DNA of 64,000 nt from Woeseiaceae bacterium (GCA_021773135.1 JAJFKP010000048.1:1-64000), one strand, 5' to 3'. Shown: positions 8,909 to 16,179, counted from the first letter of the stretch. The notes: generated by a model from the letters alone, not told the origin. Numbers and translations: made by a program.

Positions 8909-10146
8909 TCCAGTGGCACTCCGCGTGACAGGCGTGGAAGGCGACCTGCCAGTCCCATTGTATGCCTGGCAAACAGCCTGCGAACCCCCGGAATCAGGTC
9001 AAAACCCAGCATTCCGATATTTCGCAGAACCCGAACCGGCATGCGGGAGTCTCCGAACAATCGCACAATGCCATCAGTAAAGCGCACCAGCTTTTTTTGA
9101 TCGGGCAAACGCCATTCCGCATAATTTTCGAGAATAACCGCGTGTCCGCAGTCGACCACATCCTGCTTACGCGCATCCGCAATGCAATCGCACAAGGCGG
9201 CAACATCGCGGAGGCCTAAGTTAAATCCCTGCGCAGCAACCGGATGCAGACCGTGTGCCGCATTGCCAACGACAACGCTGCGCCTGGCGACCAGGTCGTT
9301 AGCCTTGCTGAGTGCGAGTGGGTATGCGGCACGCTTGCCGGTTTTCGAGAACCGGCCGAGACGCTGCCCGAACGCAGCCTGGATTCGAGCGGTAAATTCC
9401 TCATCGTCAAGATCCATGAGTTCGCTAGCTGTCGACGGTGACTGAATCCAGACGAACGCTACGCGCTCGTCCGATATCGGCAACATTGCCACCGGTCCAT
9501 CTTCGGTGAAACGCTCGAAAGCACGGTTCTCATGCGCCTTTTCTGGCAACAAATTGCCAATGACCGCGCACTGCTGGTAGTCCGTCCGGGTTGCGCTGAT
9601 GCCGACCATGTCGCGTACTGCGGAGTTGGCGCCATCGGCGGCAACGAGCAGCCGGCAAGCCAGTTGCCGCGAAGCGCTATTTTCCTCAATCGTGACTGTG
9701 GCATGCGACTCACTGGCCGTCACCGCAGCAATTCTGGCCGGGCAGATGACGTCGACGTTGGTCACGGAACTCAGTGCGTTCTGTAGTACGCCACCCAAGA
9801 CCCGGTTTATTACGACGTATCCCAGGGCGTCGACCTGCTGCTCTTCCGCATCGATGTGCGCGAATCCGAACCGGCCTTTGTCTGACACGTGAATATGTTT
9901 GATTGGTGTCGAGGCGGCGACAATATCGGGCCAAAGTCCAATGGCTTCAAACATGCGTTGACTGCTGCGCGATAACGCAGTCGATCTGTCATCAAAGCTC
10001 GGTTGCCGGGCTGCGCCACGCGCGACGGCTTCCACCACCGCAATCTTGAGATTCAGCGGCGACAGAGCCAGTCCCAGGCTTGTGCCGACCATGCCGCCGC
10101 CAGCAATGATAATGTCGTATTCGGTGCGAGTCCTGGCGGCCGGCAT
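8905..10146 (-). CDS. ubiH: 2-octaprenyl-6-methoxyphenol hydroxylase
   Basis: A 413-residue FAD monooxygenase that hydroxylates C1 of the ubiquinone ring. The nucleotide-binding motif GGGMVGTSLGLAL is near residue 15, the UbiH-specific FDDRSTALSRSS segment follows, and the FAD ribityl motif GNAAHGLHPVAAQGFNLG is near residue 290. It lies 4 bases after pepP and overlaps ubiI by 4 bases, within the ygfB-pepP-ubiH-ubiI operon. An additional short N-terminal tail (MPAARTRTEY) precedes the FAD domain, so the start could be slightly internal. Confidence 0.92.
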   Translation of the reverse strand: MPAARTRTEYDIIIAGGGMVGTSLGLALSPLNLKIAVVEAVARGAARQPSFDDRSTALSRSSQRMFEAIGLWPDIVAASTPIKHIHVSDKGRFGFAHIDAEEQQVDALGYVVINRVLGGVLQNALSSVTNVDVICPARIAAVTASESHATVTIEENSASRQLACRLLVAADGANSAVRDMVGISATRTDYQQCAVIGNLLPEKAHENRAFERFTEDGPVAMLPISDERVAFVWIQSPSTASELMDLDDEEFTARIQAAFGQRLGRFSKTGKRAAYPLALSKANDLVARRSVVVGNAAHGLHPVAAQGFNLGLRDVAALCDCIADARKQDVVDCGHAVILENYAEWRLPDQKKLVRFTDGIVRLFGDSRMPVRVLRNIGMLGFDLIPGVRRLFARHTMGLAGRLPRLSRGVPLE

Positions 10147-10150
10147 AGCG

Positions 10151-11452
10151 CTATGACGCCATCAGTGATTCGATCTCGTCTGCCTCTTTGGCAAGTCCCT
10201 TGCTTAGCACGTCCGGGCCGCTGTTGGTAACCGCAACATCGTCTTCGATACGCACACCGATGTTGCGCCATTTGCGCGGAATGTGGCTGTCACCGGTAAT
10301 GTAGACGCCAGGCTCGACCGTCGTCACCATGCCTGGCTCCAGAAATCGCCATTCATCGCCTACTTTATAGTCACCGACATCGTGGACATCCATGCCAATC
10401 CAGTGACCCGTGCGATGCATGAAGAATTCCTGGTAAGCCTGATCTTTTATCAGTCTCGGCACAGTGCCATCCAGCAGGCCGATTTTTCTCAGCCCTTTGG
10501 TAATGATCCGCACCGCGGCGTCATGTGGGTCATTCCAGTGATTGCCTTTCACCGTCTTTTCAATTGCTGCAAGCTGCGCCTCTAGTACGATTTCATACAC
10601 CGCACGTTGCTCTCCTGTAAAGCGACCGTTGACGGGCATCGTGCGCGTGATATCTGACGCATAGTAGTCGCATTCACAGCCGGCATCGATCAGCAGCAGA
10701 TCACCGTCTTTCAGCTCCGCGTTATTCTCGACATAGTGCAAGGTACAGGCGTTGACTCCGCCGCCAACGATAGGCGCATAGGAGATGGTGGCGTCATGGC
10801 GGCGAAATTCGTGGATATATTCTGCCTCGATTTCATATTCAAACATGCCTGGCCTGACCGCAGCGATCGCGCGGGTGTGCGCCCTGACGGCAATCTTTGC
10901 AGCCTTGCGCATTGCCGATATCTCCGCCCTGCTCTTATACAGGCGCATGTCATGCAGAATGTGGTCGAGGGCAATAAATTCGTGTGGCGTATGAATACCG
11001 GATGACTCGCGATGCCGCAAAGCCTTCACCCACTCCGTAATCCGGTGATCGAAGTCAGCGTAGGCACCCATGGTGTAGTAGACACGACTTCGCGTTTCGA
11101 GAAGCCCCGGCAGAATATCGTCAATGTCATCGATCGGAAAAGCATCGTCTGCCGCAAAGTTTTCCAGCGCACCGTTTGGACCTGCGCGGGAACCATCCCA
11201 CTGCTCGCGCAGCGGGTCTTTGTCGCGACAGAAAATTATGTATTCTCCGTTGGCTCGGCCCGGCGCCAGTACAGCGACGGAATCCGGTTCAGCAAAACCC
11301 GTCAGGTAATAGAAGTCACTATCCTGGCGATAGCGATACGCTACATCGCGACTGCGCGTCCTGACCGGCGCGCTTGGCAGGATAGCGATGCCATCGTCAC
11401 CGACCATGCGCATCAGTGTTCTGCGGCGTTTGGAAAACTCTTCAATCTTCAT
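10151..11452 (-). CDS. pepP: Xaa-Pro aminopeptidase
   Basis: A 433-residue M24 metallopeptidase that removes N-terminal residues preceding proline. The N-terminal creatinase-like domain begins MKIEEFSKRR, and the C-terminal pita-bread domain has the dinuclear metal ligands in LIDAGCECDYYASDITRT (two Asp), HRTGHWIGMDVHD (His), VEPGVY (Glu) and IGVRIEDD (Glu). I set the start at ATG 11452, which leaves a 22-base gap after ygfB. A start at 11545 would overlap ygfB and add a non-conserved leader. Operon position is as in enterics. Confidence 0.93.
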   Translation of the reverse strand: MKIEEFSKRRRTLMRMVGDDGIAILPSAPVRTRSRDVAYRYRQDSDFYYLTGFAEPDSVAVLAPGRANGEYIIFCRDKDPLREQWDGSRAGPNGALENFAADDAFPIDDIDDILPGLLETRSRVYYTMGAYADFDHRITEWVKALRHRESSGIHTPHEFIALDHILHDMRLYKSRAEISAMRKAAKIAVRAHTRAIAAVRPGMFEYEIEAEYIHEFRRHDATISYAPIVGGGVNACTLHYVENNAELKDGDLLLIDAGCECDYYASDITRTMPVNGRFTGEQRAVYEIVLEAQLAAIEKTVKGNHWNDPHDAAVRIITKGLRKIGLLDGTVPRLIKDQAYQEFFMHRTGHWIGMDVHDVGDYKVGDEWRFLEPGMVTTVEPGVYITGDSHIPRKWRNIGVRIEDDVAVTNSGPDVLSKGLAKEADEIESLMAS

Positions 11453-11474
11453 TTGATTCGGACCCGCTGCGCGC

Positions 11475-12065
11475 TCAATGGACAGTGACAGATTCGCCGG
11501 GCTGTGCGTCTTCTTCTGTCTCACGAAGATCGGCAAGCTCCTCATACGTCAGCTGTGTAGCCACACGCAAATATTCGACCAATTCGACATACGACTCTTC
11601 ATCACTGCCATCATCATCGCCCTCGGCGGCGACCCGGGTGAACTGCAATATGTCCTTAATGATGTCTGCAAGCGGCTCGGCGGCCAGGCGCTCTTTGAGC
11701 GCTTCGCTGTGCTTCTCCGATACCAGTCCATGCAGGAATCCCTCACACCACAGACCCATTGCAGCGGTCCGCTCGGCCAGTGAGTCCTGGTCATCGGGAA
11801 GCAGCAGCGCAAATTCCGACTGTCGGTCAACCAGCTGACGCCAGGTAATGGCGCACAGACTGTCGAGCATGGCCTCGCACTCCGCCCGGAGTGCGTGCTG
11901 CGGGTCTGCTTCCTCGAGAACCTGGGCAAACCAGCGCGAAGCACCCCCAGATCCGTTAACCGACAGTCGGCCGCACAGCAGGCCGTGCGCCTGCGCCGCG
12001 TTCCAGCTTGAACCACAGCTGCGCAGCAGTTCGTTCAGCTCATAATGGTCAATTGCCTGATCCAT
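11475..12065 (-). CDS. ygfB: UPF0149 family protein YgfB
   Basis: A 196-residue protein of the UPF0149/YgfB family, which is upstream of pepP in many gammaproteobacteria. The acidic helical sequence has the family features MDQAIDHYELNELL at the start, HGLLCGRL, and GLWCEGFLHGL in the middle. The end is rich in Asp and Glu. In Pseudomonas the family has been linked to regulation of ampDh3 through AlpA; whether that holds here is unknown. The start is ATG 12065, because the longer reading up to 12230 begins inside the divergent promoter region and adds unconserved residues. Confidence 0.88.
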   Translation of the reverse strand: MDQAIDHYELNELLRSCGSSWNAAQAHGLLCGRLSVNGSGGASRWFAQVLEEADPQHALRAECEAMLDSLCAITWRQLVDRQSEFALLLPDDQDSLAERTAAMGLWCEGFLHGLVSEKHSEALKERLAAEPLADIIKDILQFTRVAAEGDDDGSDEESYVELVEYLRVATQLTYEELADLRETEEDAQPGESVTVH

Positions 12066-12162
12066 CGAATCCAGTCTATACAGAGTGCCCTTTTCGGGTC
12101 GGAATGATCCCACGTAATTCGCTCTCTGACTACGTAATCCGGCTCTTTCGGCGCCGCCGCGA

Positions 12163-12191
12163 TTGATTCTGCAACGTCGCGGTTCTATATT
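12163..12191 (+). promoter_or_regulatory. Promoter of the coiled-coil gene, likely leaderless transcript
   Basis: TTGATT (12163-12168) and TATATT (12186-12191) are separated by 17 bases, a near-consensus sigma-70 promoter. The expected start of transcription, 6 to 8 bases past the -10 box, falls on or beside the ATG at 12198, and no ribosome binding site is possible in between. Confidence 0.65.
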
Positions 12192-12197
12192 GCACCC

Positions 12198-12428
12198 ATG
12201 GCCGACGAAACAAATGCAAAATTTGAGCACGAACTGAAGCGACTGGAGAAGCGCGTCGATGCGCTGGTACAGGTCTGTGACCAGCTGCAGGACGAGAATC
12301 AGTCACTGAAACAACGCCAGGATACGCTCACCGCCGAACGCGCGACGCTCCTGCAAAAGAATGAGCAGGTCCGGGCGCGTGTGGAAGCAATGATCGGACG
12401 CCTGAAAGCGATGGAGCAAGGAGGGTAG
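12198..12428 (+). CDS. Small coiled-coil protein, TIGR02449 family
   Basis: A 76-residue, highly charged protein that is almost entirely heptad coiled coil (leucines and valines at regular spacing in HELKRLEKRVDALVQ and onward). It matches the TIGR02449 family of short proteins encoded just before zapA in gammaproteobacteria. A role beside ZapA in division has been suggested by position and by resemblance to ZapB; I see no direct proof. The gene appears to start right at its promoter's transcription start, with no leader. Confidence 0.85.
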   Translation: MADETNAKFEHELKRLEKRVDALVQVCDQLQDENQSLKQRQDTLTAERATLLQKNEQVRARVEAMIGRLKAMEQGG

Positions 12429-12552
12429 TTTCGCAATCAGCAATGGTTCGCAGTAAGGCCCGCAACCTCGTTCAACCTTCTAATATCAATCTCGACTACC
12501 TATAACTGCATGCCATCCCTGAATCAGTTGGCGAATGCAATGGAGCAATTCA

Positions 12553-12870
12553 ATGACCGACATGTATGCCCACGTCAGTGTTCGAATCCTCGAAAAGGAA
12601 TATCAAATTTCGTGCCCCGCTAACGAGCGCACGGAGCTACTCGATTCTGCTGAAATGCTGAATGCAAAAATGCGTGAAATTCGAGATAGCGGGAAAGTGG
12701 TAGGCCTCGATCGAATTGCGGTATTAGCCGCCTTGAACATGGCCAATGATCTGCTCAAATTCAAAGCCAATGATGCGGCGCTGGAAACGAACATCGGGCC
12801 GCGCCTGAAAATGCTGTCGGACAGGGTTGACGGGGTCCTTGGCGGCAGCCAGCAGCTCGACCTGGGTTAA
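12553..12870 (+). CDS. zapA: Cell division protein ZapA
   Basis: A 105-residue protein that promotes FtsZ filament bundling at the Z-ring. It has the N-terminal fold VSVRILEKEYQISCPANERTELLDSAEMLNAKM and a C-terminal coiled-coil helix, as in the family. The start is ATG 12553, with GGAGC 8 bases upstream, rather than ATG 12535, whose extra six residues are not conserved. The gene is followed 46 bases later by 6S RNA, an arrangement shared with enterics and pseudomonads. Confidence 0.92.
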   Translation: MTDMYAHVSVRILEKEYQISCPANERTELLDSAEMLNAKMREIRDSGKVVGLDRIAVLAALNMANDLLKFKANDAALETNIGPRLKMLSDRVDGVLGGSQQLDLG

Positions 12871-12880
12871 GTCTCTTGGC

Positions 12881-12909
12881 GGGACACTCAGGTACGCTTG
12901 CGGTAAACT
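12881..12909 (+). promoter_or_regulatory. Probable 6S RNA promoter
   Basis: TAAACT at 12904-12909 fits a -10 box whose start site would fall at 12916-12917, exactly where the 6S terminal stem begins. GGGACA at 12881-12886 is a weak -35 with 17-base spacing. Confidence 0.5.
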
Positions 12910-12916
12910 TGGGTCT

Positions 12917-13105
12917 GGCGTCTCCTGCAGTGTTCGATACTGACCTGGAAACCTTTCGACCCTAAATCTTTACCTCGGGGTCATGCACTGTCGGTAGCAT
13001 GTGTGCAAGACCACTTCGGTGGAAAGCCTTTTGTTACCACGGCCGACCCCACCTGTTGCTCTGGTTCGAGAGCGACGGACGGTAACGGCACAGGCGGGAG
13101 GCGTC
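12917..13105 (+). ncRNA. ssrS: 6S RNA
   Basis: About 189 nt between zapA and fthC, the conserved location of 6S RNA, which binds the sigma-70 RNA polymerase holoenzyme in stationary phase. The ends pair over 12 bases: GGCGUCUCCUGC (12917-12928) with GCGGGAGGCGUC (13094-13105), including G-U pairs. Internal parts recall the Escherichia coli RNA: AAGCCUUUUGUUACC pairs with GGUAACGGC, and a hairpin UUGCUCUGGUUCGAGAGCGA lies inside. Length matches the family (about 184 nt). Confidence 0.9.
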
Positions 13106-13170
13106 TTTCTTTCTGCGGCGTGTTTGTATATTAGTGCCGGCAAGATCTTTGCAGATTGGCTTAAATCAAC

Positions 13171-13740
13171 GTGCTGAAAAATCCACAGCAACAAATCAGA
13201 AGCGATGGAAAAAAGAATCGCGAACTGATGACTCCTTCTGCCCGCGCCGCTGCATCACAAAAAATATCGGAAATCGTCTGCAACTCGGCGTGGTTTCGAA
13301 GCAGCCGATCCATTGCGTGTTACCTCCCGTTTTCAGGCGAAGTAGACACATGGCGAACAATTGAGCGCGCACTGCGCATGAAAAAGCGCGTTTTTGCTCC
13401 CATAATTGAAAAAAATTCTTCTATGCGCTTTCGGGAAATCACGGCTGCGACGACGCTGCAAACGAATAATTTTGGTCTGACCGAGCCCGAAAACGGAATT
13501 TTTGCACATCCGCGCACACTCGATGTCGTTATAGCGCCAGTCGTCGCATTCGATTCTCAAAACCACAGGATAGGAATGGGTGGCGGCTATTTCGACCGAA
13601 CTTTTGCATTCTTGCAACACAGAAAAACTTATTTTCACCCGAAGCTGATCGGCGTGGCATTTGACTGCCAAAAAGTGAACGAAATTCCCGCAAACCCTTG
13701 GGACATACGGCTTTTCAGCGTTATCACGGAATCTTCGTGA
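13171..13740 (+). CDS. fthC: 5-formyltetrahydrofolate cyclo-ligase
   Basis: A 189-residue enzyme that converts 5-formyltetrahydrofolate to 5,10-methenyltetrahydrofolate with ATP. The C-terminal signature GMGGGYFDRTFAFL and the strand LIGVAFDCQKV are clear. The N-terminal basic region with QQQIRSDGKK corresponds to the ATP-binding start of the family. The start is GTG 13171. The gene follows 6S RNA, as does fau (ygfA) in enterics, and co-transcription with the RNA is usual. It is visibly richer in A and T than its neighbours, with many AAA and TTT codons. Confidence 0.9.
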   Translation: MLKNPQQQIRSDGKKNRELMTPSARAAASQKISEIVCNSAWFRSSRSIACYLPFSGEVDTWRTIERALRMKKRVFAPIIEKNSSMRFREITAATTLQTNNFGLTEPENGIFAHPRTLDVVIAPVVAFDSQNHRIGMGGGYFDRTFAFLQHRKTYFHPKLIGVAFDCQKVNEIPANPWDIRLFSVITESS

Positions 13741-14064
13741 ACCCCGCTCGGCGCACTTCTGCACACGAATTCGCGTCATTGCTCTTAATTTTCGACGTGT
13801 GAATCACTGCAAACCTCTCGTTGGCACAAATGTGTTTGCGCCGACACACCAGCTCGTTTTGCACGCCAATTTTTTGAATCGAATCGCTTAAGAAAAAATA
13901 AAATCGACTGAAATTCTTTCAATCAGGTTTCGTCAATGACATGTGTCGCAATTTTGCGCCACTTTGTAGTGTGTTTCGTAGTGTTAACAGCGTCACGTTA
14001 CTTGCTGGATTTTTCGTTTTCGTTGTATATACTCAGCCCCGGGTACCCGACACGGAGAAAATTT
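13741..14064. other. AT-rich intergenic region before the histone-like gene
   Basis: Some 324 bases without a gene. The only clear signal is a promoter near its right end. An open reading frame entering from 13936 is read as upstream leader, because its first 43 residues do not resemble the lysine-rich protein. Confidence 0.6.
14002..14033 (+). promoter_or_regulatory. Probable promoter of the histone H1-like gene
   Basis: TTGCTG (14002-14007) is followed, 18 bases on, by TATATA (14026-14031), overlapping TATACT (14028-14033). The start codon at 14065 lies about 30 bases downstream, with GGAG at 14054-14057. Confidence 0.55.
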
Positions 14065-14508
14065 ATGGCTACCAAGAAGAAGTCACGCAAAAAAGCTTCG
14101 AAGCGAAAAGTCGCGAAGAAGCGGAAAGTAACGAGGAAGAAAGCGGCTCCTAAACGGAAGGTCGCTAAGCGTAAGGCGAAGAAGAAAGTTGCCAAGCGCA
14201 AAACGAAAAAGAAAGCTACGAAGCGTAAAGCTAAGAAGAAAGTAGCGAAACGGAAAACCAAGAAGAAGGCCAAGAGAAAGGCTAAAAAGAAAGTAGCAAA
14301 ACGCAAGACCAAGAAAAAGGCGAAGCGCAAGGCAAAGAAGAAAACTGCCAAACGCAAAACCAAGAAAAAAGCCAAGAAAAAGGCGAAGCGCAAAGCAAAG
14401 AAGAAAACCGCTAAGCGCAAGACTAAGAAAAAAGCGACCAAACGTAAGGCCAAAAAGAAAACGGCTAAGCGTAAGACGAAAAGGAAAGCTTCTCGTCGTC
14501 GCAGATAG
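14065..14508 (+). CDS. Histone H1-like lysine/arginine-rich DNA-binding protein
   Basis: A 147-residue protein made almost wholly of Lys, Arg, Ala and Thr. It consists of imperfect tandem repeats of the type KRKAKKKVAKRKTKKKA; the codons vary but the protein pattern is kept. No globular domain is present. It resembles the C-terminal domains of bacterial H1-like proteins (chlamydial Hc1/Hc2, Pseudomonas AlgP) and presumably coats or condenses DNA. The start is ATG 14065 with GGAG upstream; the longer reading from 13936 adds an unrelated hydrophobic leader. A strong hairpin terminator follows. The number of repeats is likely variable between strains. Confidence 0.88.
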   Translation: MATKKKSRKKASKRKVAKKRKVTRKKAAPKRKVAKRKAKKKVAKRKTKKKATKRKAKKKVAKRKTKKKAKRKAKKKVAKRKTKKKAKRKAKKKTAKRKTKKKAKKKAKRKAKKKTAKRKTKKKATKRKAKKKTAKRKTKRKASRRRR

Positions 14509-14553
14509 TCTGCCTTATTGGCAGGAAGAAGTTGGCCTTCTTCCAATACAAGG

Positions 14554-14586
14554 AACATGCCCGCAGTTGCGGGCATGTTTCGTTTT
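14554..14586 (+). terminator. Terminator after the histone H1-like gene
   Basis: An 11-bp perfect stem AACATGCCCGC / GCGGGCATGTT around the loop AGTT, followed by TCGTTTT. A second hairpin (14524-14544, GGAAGAAG / CTTCTTCC) lies just before it. Confidence 0.8.
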
Positions 14587-14696
14587 GGACCTGCCAATCA
14601 AGAATATATGAAGTTTGTCGAACGCTCGGCAGTCCCCAATTTAATTCAATTCTGCTAAGCTCCCGATCAGATCAGCACTGCAAACGAATTGAATAC

Positions 14697-15359
14697 ATGG
14701 ATCAAAGTCAAAAGAAGTTAATCGCGGCGAAAGCGTCCCTGGACTACATCCATGATGACTGCGTATTAGGTGTGGGAACGGGATCAACTGTTAATGAGCT
14801 CATCGACCTGCTCCCGTCTATAAAAGAGAAAATTCAGGCCGTTGTGTCCAGCTCCCTGGCAACGACTACGCGTCTGGAGTCGCTGGGCTTCGAAGTGTCA
14901 TTGTTGAACAGCGTTGGCGATATCGATGTTTATATCGACGGAGCGGATGAGGCAAACAAGCATTTCCACCTGGTCAAAGGTGGCGGCGGCGCACTAACCC
15001 GGGAAAAAATACTAGCCGGCGCGGCGCGAAAATTCGTCTGCATTATTGATGACTCAAAGCAGGTTGGCATGCTGGGAAAATTCCCGTTGCCAATTGAGGT
15101 TGTGCCGATGGCACAGTCGTTCGTTGCGAGAAAGATGGTCAAGATGCGTGGCCAGCCGATCTGGCGAGAAAACTTTGTCACCGATAACAGTAACCACATA
15201 CTGGATATTCACAACCTGAAGATTACCAACCCCGTGGAAATGGAAACGCGGATCAATCAGATTCCGGGCGTCGTAACCGTTGGTCTGTTTGCGCATCGGC
15301 CGGCGGACGTATTGCTGGTGGCGAGCGACACCGGCGTGCGCGTGATGGAGAATAAATAG
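14697..15359 (+). CDS. rpiA: Ribose-5-phosphate isomerase A
   Basis: A 220-residue enzyme interconverting ribose 5-phosphate and ribulose 5-phosphate in the pentose phosphate pathway. It has the phosphate-binding GTGSTVNELIDLL near residue 25, the DGADEA segment with catalytic Asp residues, and KGGGGALTREKI with the catalytic lysine. The length equals that of the Escherichia coli enzyme (219). The start is ATG 14697; the reading extending to 14532 crosses the upstream terminator. The nearby position of fthC is as in enterics. Confidence 0.94.
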   Translation: MDQSQKKLIAAKASLDYIHDDCVLGVGTGSTVNELIDLLPSIKEKIQAVVSSSLATTTRLESLGFEVSLLNSVGDIDVYIDGADEANKHFHLVKGGGGALTREKILAGAARKFVCIIDDSKQVGMLGKFPLPIEVVPMAQSFVARKMVKMRGQPIWRENFVTDNSNHILDIHNLKITNPVEMETRINQIPGVVTVGLFAHRPADVLLVASDTGVRVMENK

Positions 15360-15410
15360 GCGTTTTACCGCTGGTTTTCTCCCTGGCCTGATGACGGGCA
15401 TGGTGTTTTG

Positions 15411-15460
15411 ATCCAGCTCTCCCCCAGCCAAAAAATTAGGTCCGCTAAGGCGGGCTTAAG
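15411..15460 (-). repeat. Second copy of the terminator/tRNA-end module (degenerate)
   Basis: On the minus strand AAGCCCGCCTTAGCGGACC leads into TAATTTTTT and then GGCTGGGGGAGAGCTGGAT. The last part is identical to the sequence just past the tRNA-Gln terminator at 15782-15801, so a hairpin-plus-U module followed by the same tail occurs twice. The copy here has an imperfect stem. Confidence 0.65.
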
Positions 15461-15560
15461 TGTGTTGTCTTAATCACGCGATCGCCATTGGGCTAAAGAT
15501 CAATCGGCACCTGTCGACGACTCAATGAATCAGATCGCGGGCCGATTGGGGAGGAGGGAT

Positions 15561-15765
15561 TGACTCGGCCCATCCATGGGCCTCGCCCTGCGGGCGGCTG
15601 CGCCGTCCAAATTCGCTCCTGCAATTTGTGACTCGGCCCATCCATGGGCCTCGCCCTGCGGGCGGCTGCGCTGTCCAAATTCGCTCCGGCAATTTGTGAC
15701 TCGGCCCGTCCATGGGCCTCGCCCTGCGGGCGGCTGCGCCGTCCAAATTCGCTCCTGCGAATTTG
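15561..15765 (-). repeat. Three tandem copies of a structured 68-bp element
   Basis: Units start at 15561, 15629 and 15697 (68, 68 and 69 bp). Read on the minus strand, each has three hairpins: CAAATTCGC/GCGAATTTG, CGCCC/GGGCG and GGCCCAT/ATGGGCC. The units differ at only a few positions. They lie downstream of tRNA-Gln on the tRNA strand. Confidence 0.85.
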
Positions 15766-15788
15766 TCGAACCTGGGGTTCTCATCCAG

Positions 15789-15850
15789 CTCTCCCCCAGC
15801 CAAATAAATAAGCCCGCTTTAGCGGGCTTATTTATTTGGCTGGGGGAGAG
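15789..15850. repeat. 62-bp perfect palindrome overlapping the tRNA-Gln 3' end
   Basis: Arms 15789-15818 and 15821-15850 are exact inverted copies (30 of 30), with TT between. The right arm includes the last 14 nt of the tRNA. Confidence 0.9.
15803..15836 (-). terminator. Terminator of tRNA-Gln
   Basis: On the minus strand, AATAAGCCCGCT pairs with AGCGGGCTTATT around a two-base centre and is followed by T-rich sequence. It lies directly after the encoded CCA and forms the core of the 62-bp palindrome. Confidence 0.75.
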
Positions 15851-15910
15851 GGATTCGAACCCCCGTTGGCGGAGTCAGAGTCCGCAGTCCTACCACTAGA
15901 CGATCCCCCA
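15837..15910 (-). tRNA. tRNA-Gln (anticodon CUG)
   Basis: A complete 74-nt tRNA with encoded CCA. Acceptor stem TGGGGGA / TCCCCCA with the U1-A72 pair typical of tRNA-Gln, discriminator G, D-arm TCTAGTGGTAGGA, anticodon stem GCGGA / TCCGC around the loop CTCTGAC (anticodon CTG), and T-arm GGGGGTTCGAATCCCTC. It reads the codon CAG. Confidence 0.95.
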
Positions 15911-15956
15911 TTTGGAATCGATCATGAATCAATTTGCCGGCCGAATCGTCGGGATA

Positions 15957-16022
15957 GACTCGGGCCGCACGGCCCTCGCCCTACGGGCGGCTTCGCCGTC
16001 CAAAATTGCTGACGCAATTTTG
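15957..16022 (-). repeat. Diverged fourth copy of the structured element
   Basis: A 66-bp unit upstream of tRNA-Gln. On the minus strand the first hairpin is CAAAATTGC/GCAATTTTG and the third is GGGCCG/CGGCCC. Both differ from the tandem copies but keep full pairing. Similarity continues beyond the unit toward the tRNA (GAGTCTATCCC, ATTCGGCC, TTGATTCAT). Confidence 0.75.
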
Positions 16023-16179
16023 TCGAACCCCGATTCTCCCGCGGTTCCTGTGCGGACCTAAACGGTCGATGAGAATCGATCTTTAGCGCCCAATTCTCGA
16101 AAATACTGAGCGCAAGCCGGCTGTTAGACTAACTCGTATCGAGCCTGCAGCCAGCCTGCGATCGAAAGGATATTGACCT

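Larger units (their letters stand above)
15360..16179. other. Non-coding repeat field around tRNA-Gln
   Basis: Apart from the tRNA, these 820 bases hold no gene. They contain three tandem 68-bp units, one diverged unit on the other side of the tRNA, a 62-bp palindrome and a second terminator-like module. Readings on both strands through the repeats give only low-complexity peptides. Confidence 0.8.

Noticed and set aside
12970-13194. Minus-strand reading frame over the 6S region
   Set aside because: The sequence is explained by 6S RNA on the other strand.
13998-14597. Long minus-strand frame of 199 codons opposite the histone-like gene
   Set aside because: A mirror of the AAG/AAA repeats giving Phe/Leu repeats; the plus strand has promoter, ribosome binding site and terminator.
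15561-15765. Possible CRISPR array
   Set aside because: The units are directly adjacent with no spacers and are 68 bp long.
15522-15803. Open frames of 84-93 codons across the tandem repeats
   Set aside because: They arise because 68-bp units stay open in several frames; no ribosome binding site, and the peptides repeat the hairpin sequence.
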